Source: Bacilli bacterium (lineage in GTDB: Bacteria; Bacillota_I; Bacilli_A; RFN20; CAG-826). Taken from it: a stretch of 6,006 nt of DNA. The notes under the pieces were generated by a model. The model saw only the letters and a program-made list of their open reading frames with translations. It was not told the origin of the DNA and did no database searches. Location of the stretch: the NCBI GenBank assembly GCA_024413875.1, contig JAKSVY010000073.1, positions 1 to 6,006 of the forward strand, written 5' to 3'. The position numbers were made by a program, and so were the translations under genes. Numbering within the stretch: position 1 is the first letter of the stretch; the number at the start of each line of letters is the position of its first letter. Of the stretch, positions 1-5,232 are shown in pieces.

Positions 1-632
1 TAACAGCGCATGGCCATGAATTAAGAGTTGAAGAAAAACTTAATGAACTTGGTATTAAATATGTTGACGCAACATGTCCTAAAGTTTTGTTAGCTGAATC
101 AAAAATCAAGGAAGCACTATCTAAAAATCATGAAATTATTTTCATTGGTAAAAAGGGTCATCCTGAAGCTAATGCGATGATTTCATTATCAAATAAGATT
201 CATCTATATGAGTTAGGTAAAGTCTTCGACTACACTATTGTTAAGGATGAAAAACCAGTTGTTATTTCTCAAACAACATTCTCTAAAGAAGAAATCAGTG
301 AAACAGTCAATCTCATAAGAGAGAACATTCCAAATGTTGAAGTTATCGATAATGTTTGTAACGCTTCGCTATTAAGACAAAAAGCCGTAAAAGATATACC
401 AACAGATGCTGAAGCTATCTTTGTTGTAGGTGGTCCAAACTCAAATAATACTAAAACACTATACAACTTAGCCAAGCAAAGTCATCCTTGTTCAAAAGTT
501 GAATTAATAGAAAATAAGGATAACTTAAACAAAAAAGACCTTTTAGGTCTTAATTGTGCTTATATTGTTTCTGGAGCATCCACTCCAAGAAGCGTTATTA
601 ATGAACTTAAAGAATATTTAGAATCTATCTAG
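1..632 (+). CDS. ispH: 4-hydroxy-3-methylbut-2-enyl diphosphate reductase (IspH/LytB), 5'-partial
   Basis: IspH is the last enzyme of the MEP isoprenoid pathway: a cytosolic Fe-S protein that reductively dehydrates HMBPP to IPP and DMAPP. The frame is open from base 3, giving 209 visible residues that end in TAG; the N-terminal third, with the first cluster cysteine, lies off the window. In visible numbering: AHG at 2-4 (substrate-binding His3); DATCP at 22-26 with Cys25 (second cluster Cys, E. coli C96); GHPE at 52-55 with Glu55 (E. coli E126, proton relay); SQTT at 89-92; Cys119 before an LLRQ stretch (third cluster Cys, E. coli C197); PNSNN at 145-149 and SGAS at 190-193, which supply the diphosphate-binding Ser/Asn. 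A TTG at 87 is an internal Leu codon, not the start, because conserved AHG and DATCP lie upstream in frame. The gene converges on the nif3-like gene and overlaps it by 8 bp. Every checked active-site residue in the visible part is present, so it looks functional. Confidence 0.95.
   Translation, partial: TAHGHELRVEEKLNELGIKYVDATCPKVLLAESKIKEALSKNHEIIFIGKKGHPEANAMISLSNKIHLYELGKVFDYTIVKDEKPVVISQTTFSKEEISETVNLIRENIPNVEVIDNVCNASLLRQKAVKDIPTDAEAIFVVGGPNSNNTKTLYNLAKQSHPCSKVELIENKDNLNKKDLLGLNCAYIVSGASTPRSVINELKEYLESI
531..551 (-). terminator. Candidate intrinsic terminator of the minus-strand unit, inside ispH
   Basis: Read on the minus strand, AAGACCT at 551-545 pairs perfectly with AGGTCTT at 541-535 around a 3-nt AAA loop. 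It is followed at once by TTTT, G, TTT, so the U-run including the stem's last bases is nearly continuous. It lies 73 nt past the nif3-like stop codon, antisense within ispH codons 177-184 (KKDLLGLN). There is no U-run on the plus side, so the polarity fits only the minus unit. The stem is short, with three G-C pairs, so strength is uncertain. Confidence 0.5.
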
Positions 633-1401
633 TGATTAATTCTGGAAGTTCTTCATGATCAATAATGATACAGTTGATTGATGGGTCAATCTCTTCAATC
701 AACTTTTTCATTTGATAACAGAAAATCTTTTCAACTTCGTGATTAACTTCTAAAAGGTTGTAATGATACGAGATGACATCTCTTCTGATATGATGAGGAA
801 CATCACCAGTTAAGTAAATATCATAACCTTCCTTCATAGCATTTACATATTTATATGCACCGCCGCCACCAAGAATAGCTACAGTTTCGATTTCCTTTTT
901 ACCACCAAAAATTAAATGTGTGTAATCAAGATTAAGTTTCTCAGTTGCGTATTTAGCAAATTCATGAATTTCCATTTTTAATGGAAGTTTACCGCCTCTT
1001 GCCATCTTGCATGTTTCTAAAGGCTTGATATCTTCTAGGCATAATGCGCCTGCTAAAGCATCATTCATACCGCCATTACCGATATCAAAGTTTGTATGCA
1101 TCGAATAAACTGGGATTCCAAGAGCGTCAATCTTATCACAAAGATCTTTTTTAACGTAATCCTTTTGGAATACACGGTACTTAGTGCCGAAGATGAATGG
1201 ATGGTGAGTAAGAATCATGTCAGGTCTAAGATTTTCATTAATGAGTTTGTTATAAACTGTTTCATCAAAATCTAAGCATAATAAAACTGTATTTGTTTCT
1301 TCATGAAGTTTACCTGTCATTAATCCAATATGGTCATAGCCTTCTTTGAGAGATTTTGGGAATCTTTTAGATAAGTTCCTTAATAATTTAAGTGTTTTCA
1401 T
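625..1401 (-). CDS. Nif3-like (DUF34) dinuclear metal-centre protein, YqfO/YbgI family
   Basis: A 258-residue protein of the Nif3/DUF34 family, known as toroidal hexamers with two metal ions per subunit. The family is often labelled 'GTP cyclohydrolase 1 type 2', but its physiological role is unsettled. Visible motifs: DHIGLMTG at 23-30 (family D-N-V-G-L-Q-V-G); VLLCLDFDETV at 39-49; LTHHPFIF at 64-71 with metal ligands His66-His67; HTNFD at 102-106 with Asp106; GGMNDALAG at 110-118; a glycine-rich ILGGGGAYKYVNA turn from 176; YLTGDVPHH at 196-204; and NHEVE at 220-224, supplying His221 and a nearby Glu. The length matches the short E. coli YbgI form (about 247) and lacks the domain inserted in Bacillus YqfO (about 370). 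The ATG directly abuts the trmK TAA and has GAGGG 7 nt upstream. The trmK-nif3 pairing is common in Bacillota and hints at a linked, undefined role. Family is certain; function is not. Confidence 0.92.
   Translation of the reverse strand: MKTLKLLRNLSKRFPKSLKEGYDHIGLMTGKLHEETNTVLLCLDFDETVYNKLINENLRPDMILTHHPFIFGTKYRVFQKDYVKKDLCDKIDALGIPVYSMHTNFDIGNGGMNDALAGALCLEDIKPLETCKMARGGKLPLKMEIHEFAKYATEKLNLDYTHLIFGGKKEIETVAILGGGGAYKYVNAMKEGYDIYLTGDVPHHIRRDVISYHYNLLEVNHEVEKIFCYQMKKLIEEIDPSINCIIIDHEELPELITR
672..708 (+). terminator. Candidate intrinsic terminator of ispH, inside the nif3-like gene
   Basis: On the plus strand AGTTGATTGA (672-681) and TCAATCAACT (695-704) form a perfect 10-bp stem with a 13-nt loop. 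The run TTTTT at 704-708 follows, then CATTTG. The hairpin starts 39 nt after the ispH stop and lies antisense within nif3 codons 233-243. The minus side has no U-run, so it can serve only ispH. Only three pairs are G-C. A competing 6-bp hairpin (676-681 with 686-691, loop TGGG) uses part of the left arm. Confidence 0.5.
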
Positions 1402-1995
1402 TTATTTGCCCTCGATTCTATTTTTAATGCGTTGTTTTCTTTGTTTGTCTAGTTCTATGTATTCATTTCTAAGTTCAGCATTATTAACATTAACACCATA
1501 AAGAATTTCATCTTCGGTATAGTTAATATCTGTGCCTTTAATTAAGTGAATTACAAAGTAATATTTCTTTTTTTCTTTCACTATTTTTTCTTCTTTGATT
1601 TTAAATCCAAGTTTTGCTAATTCGACCCTTGTTTCATCTATGTTTTTATGTGGATCAATGATCAAATGCTCAATCGAAGAAAAACTTTCAGGATGTTGCT
1701 TTAATAGTTCAACAATTAATTGTCCACCCATCCCTGCAATAACAATAGTGTTATATTCAGATGAATAATCATCTAATCCACTACTCAATTTTGTTTTAAT
1801 GTTAGCAAAATCTTTTGTGTTATTTCTTAAGATTGCGTATGGACCTTCTTTATTGTCTACTGCAAAGATTTTATTAATTTTTCTACTAGTAGAAAGAAAA
1901 ATCTCGAGATTACCATGGTCTGCCCCAATATCAAAGACGGATGAGCCATCCTCGATAAAGTCTGCAACTGCTTGTAATCTACGAGATAATTTCAT
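1402..1995 (-). CDS. trmK: tRNA (adenine(22)-N1)-methyltransferase TrmK, short form
   Basis: An S-adenosylmethionine-dependent Rossmann-fold methyltransferase, orthologous by sequence and position to B. subtilis TrmK (YqfN), which makes m1A at position 22 in the D-loop region of tRNAs. Over 197 residues: N-terminal LSRRLQAVADFI at 3-14; SAM-binding motif I DIGADHG at 22-28; acidic strand-2 end AVDNKEGP at 45-52; GLDDY at 73-77; and the diagnostic IAGMGG at 86-91. Where relatives usually have LQPN-like residues, this protein has IIDPHKN at 112-118. The C-terminal part (about 160-197) is charged and helical-looking but shorter than in B. subtilis TrmK (about 238 residues), so the coiled-coil tail is reduced. 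The start is supported by alignment of the LSRRL opening. Only 10 nt separate it from the rpoD stop, and no Shine-Dalgarno is visible, so translation may depend on coupling to rpoD. Family is secure; exact tRNA substrate is inferred. Confidence 0.9.
   Translation of the reverse strand: MKLSRRLQAVADFIEDGSSVFDIGADHGNLEIFLSTSRKINKIFAVDNKEGPYAILRNNTKDFANIKTKLSSGLDDYSSEYNTIVIAGMGGQLIVELLKQHPESFSSIEHLIIDPHKNIDETRVELAKLGFKIKEEKIVKEKKKYYFVIHLIKGTDINYTEDEILYGVNVNNAELRNEYIELDKQRKQRIKNRIEGK
1409..1413 (-). promoter_or_regulatory. Ribosome binding site of the nif3-like gene, within trmK
   Basis: The minus strand reads GAGGG, 7 nt, ATG. The site sits in the last codons of trmK, and the trmK TAA and the next ATG are directly joined (TAAATG, 1404-1399). 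This supports the chosen nif3 start and suggests that terminating trmK ribosomes help initiate nif3 translation. Confidence 0.75.
1880..1919. repeat. Cluster of three perfect palindromes within trmK
   Basis: Three uninterrupted palindromes lie in 40 bp: TTTCTACTAGTAGAAA (1880-1895), AATCTCGAGATT (1900-1911) and, directly abutting it, ACCATGGT (1912-1919). They cover trmK codons 26-39, just after SAM motif I. The first could form a 6-bp hairpin with a CTAG loop in RNA. No U-run follows on either strand, so this is not a terminator. No function is known to me; chance within constrained coding sequence remains possible. Confidence 0.6.
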
Positions 1996-2005
1996 TTTTG
2001 GTTAA

Positions 2006-3316
2006 TTATTTGCTTGGGTCAAAGTCTTCGAGTTTAACTCTACGATTCTTTTGTCTAAGTTTCTTAATAGCCTTAGCTTCGATTTGACGGATACGTTCAC
2101 GTGTAACACCAAATTCTTTACCAACTTCTTCAAGTGTTCTTGGCTTATTATCATCTAATCCATAGCGTAATCTAAGAACTCTTTCTTCACGGTCTGTTAA
2201 GTCTTGCATAACTTCGTATAAACGATCTTTTAATAAAGACTTAGTTGTGAATTCATCTGGTGATTCTTCATCCTTATCTTCGATAAAGTCACCAAGGTGG
2301 CTGTCTTCGCCTTCACCAATTGGAGTTTCAATTGAAGTTGGTTCAACAGCAATCATTAAGATTTCACGAATACGATCAGGTGTTAATGCACCACCCATTG
2401 CATCAGACATTTCTTCTGCAGTTGGTTCTCTACCTAATTCTTGAACTAAAGTTCTTTGTGTTCTACGGACTTTGTTGATTGTTTCAACCATGTGAACTGG
2501 AATACGAATTGTTCTACCTTGGTCTGCGATAGCACGTGTGATTGCTTGGCGAATCCACCATGTAGCATATGTTGAAAATTTAAATCCTTTTGTATAGTCG
2601 AACTTATCACATGCTTTAATAAGACCCATATTACCTTCTTGGATTAAATCTAAGAAAAGCATACCATGGCCTACGTGACGTTTTGCAATTGAGATAACAA
2701 GACGTAAGTTAGCTGTAATAAGTTGTTGTTTAGCTTCTTCATCGCCTTCAGCGATTCTCTTAGCTAAATCAATTTCTTCTTGTGCTGAAAGTAATGGCAC
2801 TCTACCAATCTCTTTAAGATACATCTTAACAGAGTCATTAACTTTAACATTTGATGTAGCAATTTTACTTAAGTCAGTTAATTCTTCTTCGGTTGGAACA
2901 TCGTCATCACCAAAGTTACCTTCTTCGTAGTCATCTTCAAAGTCATCATCGAGATCTTCTGGCATATCACCACCAAAATCGATGTCATCTAATGTGTCTT
3001 CTTCTTCGTCTGAATGAAGTTTAATTCCGTTCTTTGTAAAGAATTCGAAGATTTGTTGGTTATCATCTTCACTTAAATCAAGGTGTGATGTAGCATCAAG
3101 GATTTCACTTTGTTCAAGTTCGTTACCGTTTGCCTTTGCGTACTTAAGTAATCTTTTTTCGATATCTTCTAATGATTCAATTGCGTCATCATTATCGATA
3201 ACAACAACTTCATCTTCGTTCTCTTCATCAAGTTCTAACTCTTCATCAACTACCTTTTTGGCTTTTTTAGTTGTTTTTGTAGCTTCTGAAGCTTTGTTTT
3301 TTGCAGGTCTTCCCAT
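2006..3316 (-). CDS. rpoD: RNA polymerase primary sigma factor (sigma-70/SigA)
   Basis: The primary sigma factor directs RNA polymerase to housekeeping promoters. The 436 residues hold the full domain set. Residues 1-40 are a Lys-rich then acidic extension. About 45-100 resembles region 1.1 (a [10 protein letters not shown] helix and an FEFFTKNGI end). An acidic linker follows at 102-147. Region 1.2 starts with [11 protein letters not shown] at 161-171. Region 2 spans about 197-272, including [22 protein letters not shown] and the promoter-melting and -10-reading [15 protein letters not shown] (246-260). Region 3 is about 273-350. Region 4 is about 362-430, with the -35-reading helix-turn-helix [20 protein letters not shown] at 394-413. 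Having regions 1.1 and 1.2 and a complete region 4 marks it as primary rather than alternative sigma. The start follows a strong SD, GGGAGG, overlapping the dnaG stop codon. The gene lies between dnaG and trmK as in B. subtilis. Confidence 0.98.
   Translation of the reverse strand: MGRPAKNKASEATKTTKKAKKVVDEELELDEENEDEVVVIDNDDAIESLEDIEKRLLKYAKANGNELEQSEILDATSHLDLSEDDNQQIFEFFTKNGIKLHSDEEEDTLDDIDFGGDMPEDLDDDFEDDYEEGNFGDDDVPTEEELTDLSKIATSNVKVNDSVKMYLKEIGRVPLLSAQEEIDLAKRIAEGDEEAKQQLITANLRLVISIAKRHVGHGMLFLDLIQEGNMGLIKACDKFDYTKGFKFSTYATWWIRQAITRAIADQGRTIRIPVHMVETINKVRRTQRTLVQELGREPTAEEMSDAMGGALTPDRIREILMIAVEPTSIETPIGEGEDSHLGDFIEDKDEESPDEFTTKSLLKDRLYEVMQDLTDREERVLRLRYGLDDNKPRTLEEVGKEFGVTRERIRQIEAKAIKKLRQKNRRVKLEDFDPSK
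2876..3013 (-). other. Acidic low-complexity linker in RpoD
   Basis: RpoD residues 102-147 are dominated by Asp and Glu (runs such as [18 protein letters not shown] and [10 protein letters not shown]) between the region 1.1-like segment and region 1.2. The plus strand consequently reads as repeated TCATC/TTCTTC triplets. This is codon-driven low complexity. Acidic linkers here are known in primary sigmas, where negative charge helps keep DNA out of the polymerase channel; that role is inferred for this protein. Confidence 0.7.
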
Positions 3317-3324
3317 TTTACTAT

Positions 3325-3330
3325 CCTCCC
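3325..3330 (-). promoter_or_regulatory. Shine-Dalgarno of rpoD fused to the dnaG stop codon
   Basis: On the minus strand the dnaG stop and the rpoD SD read TAGGGAGG: the final G of TAG is the first base of GGGAGG. Eight nt (ATAGTAAA) then lead to the rpoD ATG. This is the strongest SD in the window and fixes the rpoD start. Sharing bases means a ribosome stopping on dnaG sits over the rpoD initiation site. Confidence 0.85.
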
Positions 3331-5198
3331 TATTTAAGTGTCTTATTTGCTTTATTTGAGTCCTCGATTTGTTTTTTCTTCTTTTCTAAGAACTCTTTCA
3401 TTTTTTTGACTTTTTCTGATTCGGTTTTTCCAGCCAAATCATCTTTTAATTCTTGCTCGTTAGAAATTTTGTTTCTTTCATCCGCAATTATATCAGTGAA
3501 TTCCTTAATAACTGCGTTTGTATAAGCAGGAACATGTTTTTCCATCGTCAATAATGACAATGTTGAGATTAATTCATCTTTATTTTCATCATCTGCTAAG
3601 TTGATTACATCCATTACTGAATTTACATCTAATTCATCATGTGTTTCGTAATAATCGAGGATGTATAACGATAGTTGGTGATAAATCTTATCAATAAAGT
3701 AATTAATGTGGCGTTCATAATAGAGCGCTGCGTCTTTATGATAGAGCATAAGAAGAATTACAGCCTTTTCAGTAAGTTGCAATCTTCTAAGGTTCTTTTT
3801 GGTATTTAACTTTGTTACAGCTTCTTCAGGCAAGTCTTCGAAGCTTGGTTCAACGTAAACATCATCAACTGGCTCAGAGTTATTAACTGTTCTTTTTGTG
3901 TTCTTAATGAACTCTTGAATAGCAAGCACTTCAAATCCAGTTACTTTTGATAATTTAATAAGATAATCGTTATAAACGAGTTTGTTGTTAGTAGATAAAA
4001 GCATTGGTGCGAAGTGTCTAATGACTTTTTCACTATCTTCTCTGCTTCCTAAAGGAGATGTGTTCTCATAATAGTTAAGAGCGAAGGTGAATGGATCTAC
4101 TAAAGTAGTTACAAACTTTCTAAGTGCCTCTGGGCCATCTTGTTTCAAGATTTCATCAGGGTCTCTTAACTCACCAGGAACCGAAACAACGCGATATGAG
4201 ATATTAGCAGCATCAAGCATTGGCATAATAGCCATCATGCCTTTTTGTCCAGCAGCATCGCCATCTAAGCAAAGTCTAACCTCAACATTTAATCTCTTTA
4301 ATTCATTGATATGATCACTAGTTAATTTAGTTCCCATTAATGCGACTACGGATGTAAAACCAATTGAATCAAGCGCAAATACATCCATGAAACCTTCGGT
4401 TATGTATAAATATCCATCTTGTTTTGCTGATTCTCTAGCATTGTTGTAGTTATAGAAAATCATGCCTTTATGGAACAATTTGGTTTCAGGTGAGTTAACG
4501 TATTTTGGATCATCGCCACCGCTAACAAGTTTGCGAGCACTGAAGCCAAGAACTTGTCCGCTTGCATTCTTTATAGGGAATATTAAGCGTCCAGCGTTAG
4601 CGTCAGACATTTGGCCACTGCTAAGTGATGAAATACCAATATCAGCAATTGTTTTTATTGAGTATCCTTTGGATTTCAAATAATTAATGGTGATTTTTCC
4701 ATCTCTAAGAGAATATCCAAGACCAAACTTTTCAACTTGTTCTTCAGTGATATGACGGTCAGCTAAATATTTCTTAGCAACATCACCTTCTTCAGTATTC
4801 AAGGCATACTGATAATACTTTTGCAAATCAGTTATACAATTGTATAAAGGAGCAATTTCAGTATCTTGTTTTGTCACAGTTCTAGAATCCTCTAATCTTG
4901 GATCGTTATAGTTACAAATTTTCGCAACTTCTTTAACGGCTTCCATAAAGGAAATCTTTTTAAATTTCTGAACAAATGTAAAAACGTCACCACCAGTTTT
5001 ACAAACATAGCACATGAAAGTTTGCTTTGCGACATCGATGTGCAATGATGGGTTATGATCATTATGGAATGGACACATCGCTGTATAATTACGTCCTTTT
5101 TGAATAACTTCTATATAGTTTCCAATAACGAACGCAATATCAGCATGTGATCTGATATCATCCAATAACTCTTTAAATTGTTGGTCGTTTAATTTCAT
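3330..5198 (-). CDS. dnaG: DNA primase DnaG
   Basis: DnaG makes the RNA primers for lagging-strand replication and is recruited by the replicative helicase. The 622 residues show three domains. The N-terminal CHC2-type zinc ribbon has Cys42, His45, Cys63 and Cys66 (MCPFH and MCYVC). The catalytic core runs from about 115 to 370, with the primase signature [15 protein letters not shown] at 231-245 and a TOPRIM fold holding Glu268 in TEGFMD, the DGD pair Asp312/Asp314 in LCLDGDAAG, and DPDE at 346-349 for metal binding. The C-terminal region, about 460-622, is helical and poorly conserved, as expected for the helicase-interacting domain, and ends in a Lys/Glu-rich tail. All expected catalytic and zinc residues are present, and length is normal for Bacillota (about 600). 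AGGAGA lies 4 nt before the ATG. The gene follows glyQS after 34 nt and is 13 nt from rpoD, so co-transcription is likely. Confidence 0.98.
   Translation of the reverse strand: MKLNDQQFKELLDDIRSHADIAFVIGNYIEVIQKGRNYTAMCPFHNDHNPSLHIDVAKQTFMCYVCKTGGDVFTFVQKFKKISFMEAVKEVAKICNYNDPRLEDSRTVTKQDTEIAPLYNCITDLQKYYQYALNTEEGDVAKKYLADRHITEEQVEKFGLGYSLRDGKITINYLKSKGYSIKTIADIGISSLSSGQMSDANAGRLIFPIKNASGQVLGFSARKLVSGGDDPKYVNSPETKLFHKGMIFYNYNNARESAKQDGYLYITEGFMDVFALDSIGFTSVVALMGTKLTSDHINELKRLNVEVRLCLDGDAAGQKGMMAIMPMLDAANISYRVVSVPGELRDPDEILKQDGPEALRKFVTTLVDPFTFALNYYENTSPLGSREDSEKVIRHFAPMLLSTNNKLVYNDYLIKLSKVTGFEVLAIQEFIKNTKRTVNNSEPVDDVYVEPSFEDLPEEAVTKLNTKKNLRRLQLTEKAVILLMLYHKDAALYYERHINYFIDKIYHQLSLYILDYYETHDELDVNSVMDVINLADDENKDELISTLSLLTMEKHVPAYTNAVIKEFTDIIADERNKISNEQELKDDLAGKTESEKVKKMKEFLEKKKKQIEDSNKANKTLK
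4832..4847. repeat. Perfect 16-bp palindrome inside dnaG
   Basis: TTATACAATTGTATAA is fully self-complementary and covers dnaG codons 118-123 (LYNCIT), in the poorly conserved link between the zinc ribbon and the catalytic core. The form resembles a dimeric-regulator operator or a DNA-binding-protein site, but there is no promoter context. Chance is a fair alternative in AT-rich sequence. Confidence 0.5.
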
Positions 5199-5202
5199 TA
5201 AC

Positions 5203-5208
5203 TCTCCT
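5203..5208 (-). promoter_or_regulatory. Ribosome binding site of dnaG
   Basis: The minus strand reads AGGAGAGTTA directly before the dnaG ATG, so AGGAGA sits 4 nt upstream. This supports the assigned start. The rest of the 34-nt glyQS-dnaG gap is AT-rich, contains no hairpin and no convincing -35/-10 pair, and so looks like an intra-operon spacer. Confidence 0.75.
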
Positions 5209-5232
5209 AAATATATACTATAAAACTACTAA

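Noticed and set aside
87..89. TTG as a possible start of IspH
   Set aside because: The frame is open upstream to base 3 and encodes the conserved AHG and DATCP motifs, so the gene is truncated by the window and TTG is an internal Leu codon.
621..642. Imperfect inverted repeat GAAT...ATTC centred on the ispH/nif3 overlap, as a shared bidirectional terminator
   Set aside because: Pairing is interrupted by two mismatches, the stem is AT-rich, and there is no U-run on either side. The hairpins at 531-551 and 672-708 are far better candidates.
2876..3013. TCATC/TTCTTC repeats as a microsatellite or phase-variable tract
   Set aside because: The units are irregular and explained by Asp/Glu codons of the RpoD acidic linker; there is no exact tandem array.
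3301..3525. Plus-strand open frame opposite rpoD/dnaG with a hydrophobic Phe/Leu/Ser-rich translation
   Set aside because: It is the antisense shadow of the Lys/Glu-rich DnaG tail, where GAA/AAG codons read as Phe/Leu. It has no SD and overlaps well-supported genes.
5199..5232. TATAGT/TATATAT in the glyQS-dnaG gap as a dnaG promoter
   Set aside because: No acceptable -35 hexamer lies 16-18 nt upstream (GTCTAG at 17 nt), and the tract is plain AT-rich spacer before a good SD.
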